A stretch of DNA of 64,000 nt from Streptomyces bacillaris (GTDB taxonomy: Bacteria; Actinomycetota; Actinomycetes; Streptomycetales; Streptomycetaceae). A model generated the notes under the pieces. It did not search any database. It was not told the origin of the DNA and saw only the letters and a list, made by a program, of their open reading frames with translations. Positions within the stretch are counted from its first letter, which is position 1. The number at the start of each line of letters is the position of its first letter. Both the position numbers and the translations under genes were made by a program. This document shows, piece after piece, positions 17,808 to 24,912 of the stretch. Location of the stretch: assembly GCF_003268675.1 (NCBI RefSeq), contig NZ_CP029378.1:3720001-3784000 (forward strand), given 5' to 3'.

Positions 17808-18644
17808 CTACCCGGAGGCGCCGGGGCCGCCCGCGCTGCCGGAGCCGTCAGCTCCTCCGGAACCTTCCGCGTAGAGCTTCCGTACGACCCACTCCACGGC
17901 CTCGTCCGGCGTGGCGGCCACCGGCACCCCTTCCGGGACCGGTGGCCGCCGCACGACGACGACGGGGATCCCGGCCTCACGGGCGGCGGTGAGCTTGGGC
18001 GCGGTGGCGGCTCCCCCGCTGTCCTTGGTCACCAGCACATCGATGCGATGGTGCCGAAGGATCTCCCGCTCCCCCTCCAGCTCGAACGGCCCCCGGTCGA
18101 GGAGCACGTCCATCCGGGCCGGGCAGGGCGGCTCCGGCGCATCGACGGACCGCACGAGGAACCACAGCGCGTCCAGGCCCGCCCCCGCGAAGGCGGCGAG
18201 CCCCATCCGCCCGGTGGTGAGGAAGACCCGCTCGCCGAGTGCGGGCAGCAGCTCGGCGGCCTCGGCGAGCGAGGCGACGGAGTGCCAGCGGTCGCCCTCC
18301 TGGGCCACCCAGCCGGGCCGGCGGAGGGCGAGGAGGGGAACATGGGCCTGCGCGGCGGCCTCGGCCGCGTTCCGGCTCATGGTGGCGGCGAAGGGGTGGG
18401 TGGCATCGATGAGGAGACCGACGCGGTGCTCCCGTACCCACGCGGCAAGCCCGTCGACCCCGCCGAACCCACCGACGCGCACATCCCCGGGCGGCAGCCG
18501 GGGAGCGGCCACCCGCCCGGCGAGCGAGGTGGTGACGCGGACGCGCCGGTCACCGGCGAGGCTCTCGGCCAGCCGACGCGCCTCGGTGGTCCCTCCCAGA
18601 ACAAGCACATGCACATGCACAGGCACAGGCACAGGCACAGACAT
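17808..18644 (-). CDS. cobK: Precorrin-6A reductase CobK
   Basis: 278-aa NAD(P)H-dependent reductase of the corrin macrocycle. The nucleotide-binding motif VLVLGGTTEARRLAESLA is at about residue 13, followed by LLIDATHPFAATMSRNAAEA, VFLTTGRMGLAAF, VLVTKDSGGAATAPKL and a C-terminal VVVVRRPPVPEG, all typical of CobK/CbiJ. The N-terminal dozen residues (SVPVPVPVHVHV) are encoded by a hexanucleotide repeat and are not conserved; translation might start at one of the internal GTGs. It converges with cobIJ (7-bp gap) and diverges from cbiD (17 bp between starts). Confidence 0.93.
   Translation of the reverse strand: MSVPVPVPVHVHVLVLGGTTEARRLAESLAGDRRVRVTTSLAGRVAAPRLPPGDVRVGGFGGVDGLAAWVREHRVGLLIDATHPFAATMSRNAAEAAAQAHVPLLALRRPGWVAQEGDRWHSVASLAEAAELLPALGERVFLTTGRMGLAAFAGAGLDALWFLVRSVDAPEPPCPARMDVLLDRGPFELEGEREILRHHRIDVLVTKDSGGAATAPKLTAAREAGIPVVVVRRPPVPEGVPVAATPDEAVEWVVRKLYAEGSGGADGSGSAGGPGASG
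18605..18643. repeat. Hexanucleotide repeat at the cobK/cbiD divergent start
   Basis: Successive GCACAT and GCACAG hexamers (five to six units) span the 5' end of cobK and abut the cbiD start region. On the cobK strand each unit reads GTG-CxT, encoding Val-Pro and Val-His pairs and supplying several in-frame GTG codons. Confidence 0.7.
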
Positions 18645-18661
18645 CGGGACGGACTCTTCTC

Positions 18662-19771
18662 ATGAACGCTGAGGCGCAGGGCGGTCGCAGTGCACAACTC
18701 AAGCACACCGGCCTGCGCCCCGGCTGGACGACCGGTGCCTGTGCGACGGCGGCGACCACGGCCGCGTACACGGCGCTGCTGACCGGCGACTTCCCGGACC
18801 CGGTCAGGATCACGCTGCCGAAGGGCCAGGCACCGGCGTTCGCGCTGGCGGTGGAGGAGCTGGGGCCGGGCCGGGCGAGCGCCGGGGTGGTGAAGGACGC
18901 GGGGGACGACCCGGACGTGACGCACGGGGCGCTGGTGAGGGCGACGGTACGGAGGCTGCCGCCGGGCTCCGGGGTGGTGTTCCGGGCGGGCCCGGGCGTG
19001 GGCACGGTGACGCTGCCCGGGCTGCCCCTGGACGTCGGGGAGGCCGCGGTGAACCCGGTGCCGCGCCGGTTGATGCGTGAGCACGTGGAGCGGGTGGCGG
19101 CGGAGCACGGGGAGCCGGGCGACGTGGAGATCACCGTCTCGGTCGACCACGGCGAGGAGATCGCCCGCTCGACGTGGAACGGCCGCCTCGGCATCCTGGG
19201 CGGCCTGTCCATCCTGGGGACGACGGGGGTGGTGGTCCCGTACTCCTGCTCGGCCTGGATCGACTCGATCCGCCGGGGCGTGGACGTGGCGCGGGCGGCG
19301 GGCCTGACCCACGTGGCAGGCTGCACGGGCTCGACCTCGGAGCGCACCGTACGCGCGGAGTACGACCTGCCGGACATCGCGCTGCTGGACATGGGCGACT
19401 TCGCGGGCGCGGTCCTGAAGTACGTACGCCGCCACCCGGTCGACCGCCTCACCATCTGCGGCGGCTTCGCCAAGCTCTCCAAGCTGGCCGCGGGCCACCT
19501 GGACCTCCACTCGGCCCGCTCCCAGGTCGACAAGACCTTCCTGGCCGACCTGGCCCGCCTGGGCGGCGCGGACGACTCCCTCGCCGCCGAGATCGCCACG
19601 GCCAACACGGGCCTGGCGGCCCTGCGCCTGTGCGAGGCGGCGGGGGTCCCCCTGGGCGACCTGGTGGCCTCACGGGCACGCGACGAGGCCCTGACCGTGC
19701 TCCGGGGCGCCCCGGTGTCGGTGGACGTGATCTGCATCGACCGGGCGGGGGTGGTGGTGGGGCGGGGGTGA
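18662..19771 (+). CDS. cbiD: Cobalt-precorrin-5B C1-methyltransferase CbiD
   Basis: 369-aa CbiD, which methylates C1 and leads to loss of the C20-containing two-carbon unit. Signatures: LRPGWTTGACATAATTAAY at the N-terminus, GEAAVNPVPRRLM, LGILGGLSILGTTGVVVPYS, CTGSTSERTVRAEY and ICGGFAKLSKLAAGHLDLHS. CbiD is classically the anaerobic-pathway enzyme; here it sits among aerobic-type CobG, CobK and CobN, as in several actinomycetes where it takes the place of CobF. It starts 17 bp from cobK on the opposite strand, so promoters must overlap coding sequence. It is the last intact cob gene before the accessory block. Confidence 0.93.
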   Translation: MNAEAQGGRSAQLKHTGLRPGWTTGACATAATTAAYTALLTGDFPDPVRITLPKGQAPAFALAVEELGPGRASAGVVKDAGDDPDVTHGALVRATVRRLPPGSGVVFRAGPGVGTVTLPGLPLDVGEAAVNPVPRRLMREHVERVAAEHGEPGDVEITVSVDHGEEIARSTWNGRLGILGGLSILGTTGVVVPYSCSAWIDSIRRGVDVARAAGLTHVAGCTGSTSERTVRAEYDLPDIALLDMGDFAGAVLKYVRRHPVDRLTICGGFAKLSKLAAGHLDLHSARSQVDKTFLADLARLGGADDSLAAEIATANTGLAALRLCEAAGVPLGDLVASRARDEALTVLRGAPVSVDVICIDRAGVVVGRG

Positions 19772-19811
19772 TCCACCACCACCCCACCACCCCATCGCCC
19801 GGGCCTGGTGC

Positions 19812-20133
19812 TCAGCCTCGGCCCAGTACGCGAACGGTCCAGCCGGCCGCGCGCCAGGCGTCCGCGTCAAGTCCCCCGCGACCGTCGATGGCCTTGGCCA
19901 CCGCCACCCGCCCGGCAAGGAACGCGGGATCCACTCTGCTGAACTGCGGCCACTCCGTCAGATGCAGCAACAGGTCGGCACCCTCGGCGGCGGCCAATGG
20001 GTTTGCGGACATCATGGCCAAGGCTCTCGGCCAGTTCCCGCACGTCGGCACCCGCGGTCTCGCACACCTCGGCCATCGCATTGATGAACGAGATCTTCGT
20101 GGCGAGGAAGGAAGCGGAGACACCGGACGCGAA
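19812..20133 (-). pseudogene. UDP-glucose 6-dehydrogenase remnant (5' truncated, internally deleted)
   Basis: Two pieces of a UDP-glucose/GDP-mannose dehydrogenase are visible in different minus-strand frames. The first, about 20133-20000, reads FASGVSASFLATKISFINAM then AEVCETAGADVRELAESLGHD, the conserved central helix region. The second, about 20010-19812, reads EGADLLLHLTEWPQFSRVDP ... KAIDGRGGLDADAWRAAGW and ends at a normal C-terminus. The roughly 150 residues that should separate them are missing and the frame shifts at the joint. The N-terminal NAD-binding domain is absent too. This is true decay, not a single-base error. Confidence 0.85.
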
Positions 20134-21241
20134 CGTGGGGTTGGATTTCCCGCGGGACCCTGCCGACGCTGTCGGCGTCGCCACTTCGTTCTGGAGCTCT
20201 GTGAACCGCCGCGGCTTCCTCACGACAGGCGCATCAGGCTTCGCCGTGTCCGCCTTCACCACCCCGGTCACCCGCTGGCTCGTCACCCCGGCCGACGAAT
20301 CCGCACACCACAGCGGTGGCCACCGGGTGGGCCGCGCCGACCTCGACGAACTCCGCGAGGCCGCCGACGACGCCCGCCGCTGGGACTCCAAGTACGGCGG
20401 CGGGAACTGGAAGGCCGGCTCCGTCACCGCCTGCCTCCAGGAACGGGCGGCCCCACTGCTCCAGGGCTCCTTCTCCGACCGGGTGGGACGGGAACTCTTC
20501 TCCGTAACGGGTGAGCTGTCCCGGCTGGCGGGTTGGACGGCTTTCGACGTGGGCGAACACCACACCGCCCAGCGCCACTTCATCCAGGCCTTGCGGCTCG
20601 CCCGCGCTGGCGGGGACGTACAACTGGGCTGTTACGTCCTCACCACGATGGCCATGCAGTCGCTGCTGCGCGGTTTCGCGGGCGAGGCCGTGGACATGGC
20701 CCAGGGAGCCTTCGCACGGGCCAAGGGACAGGCCGTACCCAGGGTGCTGGCGTTCACCAAGCTCATCGAGGCCCGGGCGCACGCCCGCGAAGTCAACGCC
20801 AAGGCGGCCTCCGGAGCCCTGGCCGCCTCCGAATCCCTGCTGGAACAGGCAAGGGACAACAGCGGCGACGAGCCCACGTGGATCGACTTCTACCACCACG
20901 CCCGCCTGTCCGCCGACGCGGCCGAGATCTTTCGAGACCTGAAGAACCCGAAGGCCGCCCTGGCCTGGAACCAGCAGGCCGCCGCCATGCCGTCCGGAGC
21001 CTTCACCCGCTCCGTGGGCATGCGCCTGGCCATCGTCGGCACCGCCCACCTCCAGGCCCGCGACCTCGACCACGGCCTGGCTCTCGGTCACCGCTCGGTC
21101 GACATCCTCACCCGCGTCCAGTCCAGCCGAGCCCTGGACTACGTACGGGAGTTCAACGTTGCCCTGACCCCCTGGAGACGCGATCCGACGGTCCGCGACT
21201 TCATCCAGCGCACCCGCGAGGAACTCGGCATGGCCGCCTGA
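20084..21241 (+). CDS. TPR-containing regulator remnant lacking its N-terminal HTH
   Basis: 385 aa if translated from ATG 20084. From about residue 25 (DPADAVGVATSFWSSVNRRG) it matches the body of streptomycete BldD/XRE-type regulators: FLTTGASGFAVSAFTTPVTR, VGRADLDELREAADDARRWD and a long TPR region (ELSRLAGWTAFDVGEHHTAQ onward) to a natural C-terminus. Such proteins begin with an XRE helix-turn-helix of about 70 residues, absent here. The first 17 or so codons are simply the antisense of the UDP-glucose dehydrogenase remnant, so the gene is cut at about 20133-20156. No ribosome site precedes ATG 20084; it may be unexpressed, or an orphan TPR protein. Confidence 0.7.
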   Translation: MNEIFVARKEAETPDANVGLDFPRDPADAVGVATSFWSSVNRRGFLTTGASGFAVSAFTTPVTRWLVTPADESAHHSGGHRVGRADLDELREAADDARRWDSKYGGGNWKAGSVTACLQERAAPLLQGSFSDRVGRELFSVTGELSRLAGWTAFDVGEHHTAQRHFIQALRLARAGGDVQLGCYVLTTMAMQSLLRGFAGEAVDMAQGAFARAKGQAVPRVLAFTKLIEARAHAREVNAKAASGALAASESLLEQARDNSGDEPTWIDFYHHARLSADAAEIFRDLKNPKAALAWNQQAAAMPSGAFTRSVGMRLAIVGTAHLQARDLDHGLALGHRSVDILTRVQSSRALDYVREFNVALTPWRRDPTVRDFIQRTREELGMAA

Positions 21242-21262
21242 GAGCTACCCCGAAGCGGGCTT

Positions 21263-21643
21263 TCACCGGGACGCACTGACACCCGACGCCTCCTCGATGG
21301 CGTCGAAGATGTCGGCGTCGGTCTCCTGCTGCCAGGCGGGCAGATCGGCCCAGTCCGCCACATACCCCGGCTTCGGGTCGTCGAAGTGCCGGAACATTTG
21401 AGCCGTCCAGCAGATGGCCACGAACCGCCCCCGCTGCTCCCGGGTCAACCGCCCCGTACGCCCGCCGCTGACCTCGACGAACTGCCGCACCTGCTCGTAC
21501 ACGGCCCTGGCCGCCTCACGTTCCCACTGCGGGGTCTCGTCCCACGGAGTGACGTAACCGGCCTTCGGCTCCCCGGGAAAGTGCCGCCGGACCCCCGCGA
21601 TCCAGGCTTCCCGGAACAGTCGTGCACCTTCGACCTGAGACAT
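21263..21643 (-). CDS. Conserved hypothetical protein, 126 aa
   Basis: Soluble protein of unknown function. It shows two related halves: W-x-A-G-V-R-R-H-F-P-G-E-P-K-A-G-Y-V-T-P-W early, and C-W-T-A-Q-M-F-R-H-F-D-D-P-K-P-G-Y-V-A-D-W later. This suggests an internal duplication of a HF-x3-PKxGYV-x2-W motif. No catalytic signature is recognised. It is encoded 15 bp downstream of the XRE-TPR regulator on the same strand, so the two are probably one transcript. Confidence 0.6.
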   Translation of the reverse strand: MSQVEGARLFREAWIAGVRRHFPGEPKAGYVTPWDETPQWEREAARAVYEQVRQFVEVSGGRTGRLTREQRGRFVAICWTAQMFRHFDDPKPGYVADWADLPAWQQETDADIFDAIEEASGVSASR

Positions 21644-21658
21644 GCGATCCCCTTCTCG

Positions 21659-22930
21659 TCACGGCGTGCTCAACGCGGCGATCTCCGCCCCCAGCTCCGC
21701 CACACGGTGGTCACGGCTCAAGGGGCCGAACTCGTCGCACAGGCCTCGGAGTCTACGGGCGAGATACCCCGAGTCCGAAGCTCGGGCAAGGCTGACAGCC
21801 TCCTTGCCACACGCGACGATCTGCTCGGGATCCCGCCGCTTCGCCCCGATCGCCGCCATGTCCGTCAGCACCGCACCCCTCCTGCGATACGACTGTCCTG
21901 GCGCCAGAGCAGTCTGTGTCAGCGCCTGCTCCAAGGCGGTCTCCGCCAGGTCAAGGCGACCGAGCTGCACGTAGCGTGATCCGCGTTCCTCGGCCAGCCG
22001 GGCACCGTCGAACCGGAGCCAGCCACCGTTGACGCTGTTGGCGCCCAGGTCAAGGACGGCCTCAGCCCGGTCCATCGCCCGCTCACACGCGTCCAGGTCA
22101 CCGAGATCCGCATACACCTCGGCCTGGACCGAGGCCACCCACTGACAGGTCGAAAGGCTCTGATCACCCCGTGCGGCCAGGCGCTCGGCCGCGCGGAGCA
22201 TCTGCGCGGCCTGGTGATGACGGTGCTCGGACATGTCCACGTACGCATGCCTGACCAGCGCGCACGCCCACAGGTCGTACGCCCGGGCGTCTCTGCCGAC
22301 CGAAGCCGCGAGAGCGTACGAAGCCGCGGCATCGGAGTACCGGCCTGCGTCGAACGCCACCTCTCCCGCCAGCTGGAACAGATCCGCCGCCGCGTGCAGC
22401 AGGGGCTCGACGCTCCCACGGTGGACGGCCAGAGCCTCGTTCAGAGTGGCCAGCTGATCGCGGACAACAGGGTAGACAGCCCCCTTGCAACGGGACAGCT
22501 GATAGACCTGCCACAAATGGCTGTTCATGCGGGCGAAGCCAGCCGGAACACCGCTTCGCACACCCTCGGTGAGTGCTTCAGCCTCGGCTGCGGGCAGAGC
22601 GGTCAGCGCACCGCTGACGGTCAGTATGCGGAGGAAAGCGCGGCGGATCATGTCGTCAGGGTCTCCCGCGTTGGGGGGCTCACTGGGCTGGTGCCCAACG
22701 GGCTCCCGGGCTGCGTCTCGTCGCAAGCCGAGAAGGGCGTTCAGCTCTTCGAGGCTGACTTCGAGGGCGTCAGCCAGGCCACGCCGCTGGGGTGGCTGCG
22801 GATGGACTCTGCCGTTCTCCCAGCGCCCGACCGTTGTGCGGTCCACACCGAGTAACTGGGCCAGCTTCTCCTGACTGTAACCCAGTGCCCTGCGTCGCTC
22901 AGCCAGTCCCATGGCCCCACTCTCGCTCAC
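21659..22930 (-). CDS. XRE-family transcriptional regulator with TPR domain
   Basis: 423-aa cytoplasmic regulator. An N-terminal XRE helix-turn-helix is clear at residues ~8-62 (MGLAERRRALGYSQEKLAQL, then GVDRTTVGRWENGRVHPQPP). A linker and hydrophobic patch (FLRILTVSGALTALPAAEAE) lead into TPR repeats to the end. GTG 22930 was chosen because AGGAGG lies 9 nt upstream; ATG 22912 is the alternative. It is divergent from the small gene at 23066 and the RiPP operon beyond it. In streptomycete graspetide loci such regulators often flank the operon, so it is a candidate cluster regulator; this is inference from position. Confidence 0.85.
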   Translation of the reverse strand: MSESGAMGLAERRRALGYSQEKLAQLLGVDRTTVGRWENGRVHPQPPQRRGLADALEVSLEELNALLGLRRDAAREPVGHQPSEPPNAGDPDDMIRRAFLRILTVSGALTALPAAEAEALTEGVRSGVPAGFARMNSHLWQVYQLSRCKGAVYPVVRDQLATLNEALAVHRGSVEPLLHAAADLFQLAGEVAFDAGRYSDAAASYALAASVGRDARAYDLWACALVRHAYVDMSEHRHHQAAQMLRAAERLAARGDQSLSTCQWVASVQAEVYADLGDLDACERAMDRAEAVLDLGANSVNGGWLRFDGARLAEERGSRYVQLGRLDLAETALEQALTQTALAPGQSYRRRGAVLTDMAAIGAKRRDPEQIVACGKEAVSLARASDSGYLARRLRGLCDEFGPLSRDHRVAELGAEIAALSTP

Positions 22931-23065
22931 GGCACTGGGCCTCCTGGGGCCCATGCACGGTTCTGCCTCAAGAGTGCCGCACCGATGCCGTAGATAGCCC
23001 TGACTCCACCCGTTTTCATGGTTGTTGACCCGGACGAGTGCCAGGACAGGCGAAGGAGTCTGGTC

Positions 23066-23521
23066 ATGAACACAGGAGATGAGACTGCGGTGGACAACAC
23101 CCCTGTGCACGAGTCCGCAGACAACATGCGAACCGAGCACCTCCGCCGCCAGCCAGTTCTCGCACGCCGGGTACTCGCTTCAGGGCGTGCCGTGACGCGG
23201 TGCACACGCTGGCTCCGAGTGCCGCTGGAACTGGCACGGGAAGCAGAGCAGAGGACTTCGACCGGATACGTCGACAGAGCCATCCAGTGCCGACTGTCCG
23301 ACCACGAGGGCGACGATCACTACGGCCTCCTGACCGAACTCGACACGTACGGCACCGCCCTCTGGCTCCGCTGGCACGGCACCGAGACCGCCTTGCTCGC
23401 CCTGCCGGACTGCCCCATGACCGGCCCCGGCCCCGACGGGGAGGGCTGCTGCCTGTTCGCGGACCACCCCGAGGCTCACACCTGGCAGCACGCCCCGGAA
23501 GTGACCTCGTACGCCAGCTGA
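23066..23521 (+). CDS. Hypothetical protein, 151 aa, upstream of the RiPP operon
   Basis: Unrecognised soluble protein. Start ATG 23066 has AAGGAG at 8 nt. The C-terminal half contains YGLLTELDTYGTALWLRWHG and a Cys-containing segment DCPMTGPGPDGEGCCLFADH followed by PEAHTWQH, which might bind metal. It lies 114 bp upstream of the RiPP precursor on the same strand and is divergent from the XRE-TPR regulator, so it may belong to the cluster. Confidence 0.6.
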   Translation: MNTGDETAVDNTPVHESADNMRTEHLRRQPVLARRVLASGRAVTRCTRWLRVPLELAREAEQRTSTGYVDRAIQCRLSDHEGDDHYGLLTELDTYGTALWLRWHGTETALLALPDCPMTGPGPDGEGCCLFADHPEAHTWQHAPEVTSYAS

Positions 23522-23635
23522 TCGCGAGCCCCCGGACCTGCCCTCGACGTTCCGATCGGCCTCTGTCCGGGCGCCCGGCCAGAAGGCAGCGCAGCACCAC
23601 CCCGGCTCCGTCAACCTCACCGAAAGGCCCCAGCC

Positions 23636-23911
23636 ATGTCCGCACTCGTCGACCGCATTCCCACCCTCTCCCACGTCACCCACGCCCAGCCCTCAGGGCC
23701 TACCGCCACCCGCCCCTTCGGGCTGGACGCCGTGGCGCCCCCCGTCGCCGTCGGTCGACAGCCCTCGGTCTCGGTCGACCCCGACTCACAGCTCTCGCTG
23801 GTCGAAGGCATGGTTGCCCTCGGCATCGAGGGTATGGCGGGCACGTCGTGCAACACCGAGTCGGACGGCAGGGATGCCATCGCCATCGACACCGACCAGA
23901 ACGACGACTGA
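23636..23911 (+). CDS. ATP-grasp-modified RiPP precursor peptide
   Basis: 91-residue peptide with GAAAGG 8 nt before ATG 23636. The leader carries RPFGLDAVAP (residues 26-35), matching the RPFxL-type recognition motif of putative ATP-grasp target RiPPs of actinomycetes. The C-terminal core (about 68-91, AGTSCNTESDGRDAIAIDTD and then QNDD) is rich in Thr/Ser and Asp/Glu: acceptors Thr70, Ser71, Thr74, Ser76, Thr86 and donors Glu75, Asp77, Asp80, Asp85, Asp87, Asp90, Asp91. That is the chemistry expected for ester cross-links. Asp77-Gly78 is a plausible but unproven aspartimide site. The stop overlaps the ATP-grasp start (TGATG), giving coupled translation. Confidence 0.82.
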   Translation: MSALVDRIPTLSHVTHAQPSGPTATRPFGLDAVAPPVAVGRQPSVSVDPDSQLSLVEGMVALGIEGMAGTSCNTESDGRDAIAIDTDQNDD

Positions 23912-24912
23912 TGGCTCCCTCCCCCGGGCAGAGCACGCGCGGCACGAAGACACCGCGCGTGCTCGTCATCACCTACGCGCTCGACCCCACCGCGGACTAC
24001 GTGTTACGCGAACTGACGGATCGAGGCGTTCCGTTCTGGCGTACGGACCTGGCGGACTTCCCCGGCCGGTCGACGCTCACCGCCGAGTTACGGACCGAGG
24101 GCCGATGGGGCGGAAGGATGGGCGACGAGCTGCGCGGCGTGGACCTGTCCGAGGTCCGCTCGGTGTGGTGGCGCAAGCCCACTTCCTACTCCTTCCCCGA
24201 CACCATGAGCGAGCCCGAACGCCGGTTCGCCGCGTCGCAGGCCAAGGGGGCGGTACCAGGCGTGCTCGGCTCTCTCCCCGGCGTCCTGTGGGTCAACCGC
24301 CCGGAGCGGAACGCCGACTGTACGAAGCCGGTGCAGCTTGCCGTCGCGGCTCGGGCAGGGCTGCGCGTGCCGGAGACACTCATCACCAACGACCCCGCCG
24401 CCGTGGCCCCGTTCGCCGCCCGGTGCGGAGGGCACATCGTGACCAAGGTGTTCGGCAGCATCGTCCACACCGAGGGCGGCAAGCGCGGTCAGCTCTGCAC
24501 CCGGCGCGTTCCGCCCGACCAGTACGACAACCCGCGCATCGGGCTCACCGCCCATCTGTTCCAGCGGGAGATCACGGCGAAGGCGTACGAGATCCGGGTG
24601 ACCGCCGTAGCCGGAACGCTCTTCCCCGTCGCCCTCCACGCCCCCGACGGACCGGCCCGCCTCGACTGGCGCCGTGATTCCTCGTCGCTCACCCACACAC
24701 CTGTCGATCTGCCGCACGATGTCGTCCGCGGCATACACACCATGCTGGGCGGCCTGGGTCTCGTCTACGCAGCACTCGACCTCATCGTCGACAGCGACGG
24801 CACTCACTACCTGATCGACGTGAACCCCGGCGGACAGTGGGCGTGGATCGACCTGACTCGCGAGTCGATCACGCACGCTCTCGCCGACCTCCTGGAGAAG
24901 GGCACCCTGTGA
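23911..24912 (+). CDS. ATP-grasp ribosomal peptide maturase
   Basis: 333-aa ligase of the graspetide maturase group (the streptomycete SAV_5884-like family as I recall it). It is predicted to activate Asp/Glu side chains of the precursor with ATP and form ester or amide macrocycles. Visible: an N-terminal pre-ATP-grasp domain (RVLVITYALDPTADYVLREL, VRSVWWRKPTSYSFP), central WVNRPERNADCTKPVQLAVA, GGHIVTKVFGSIVHT (ATP-binding lysine), FQREITAKAYEIRVTAVAG, and the metal-binding end LDLIVDSDGTHYLIDVNPGG followed by QWAWID. It overlaps the precursor stop and its own TGA overlaps the methyltransferase GTG. Two Leu codons are TTA (about 24003 and 24088), which are rare and need the bldA tRNA. Confidence 0.9.
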   Translation: MAPSPGQSTRGTKTPRVLVITYALDPTADYVLRELTDRGVPFWRTDLADFPGRSTLTAELRTEGRWGGRMGDELRGVDLSEVRSVWWRKPTSYSFPDTMSEPERRFAASQAKGAVPGVLGSLPGVLWVNRPERNADCTKPVQLAVAARAGLRVPETLITNDPAAVAPFAARCGGHIVTKVFGSIVHTEGGKRGQLCTRRVPPDQYDNPRIGLTAHLFQREITAKAYEIRVTAVAGTLFPVALHAPDGPARLDWRRDSSSLTHTPVDLPHDVVRGIHTMLGGLGLVYAALDLIVDSDGTHYLIDVNPGGQWAWIDLTRESITHALADLLEKGTL

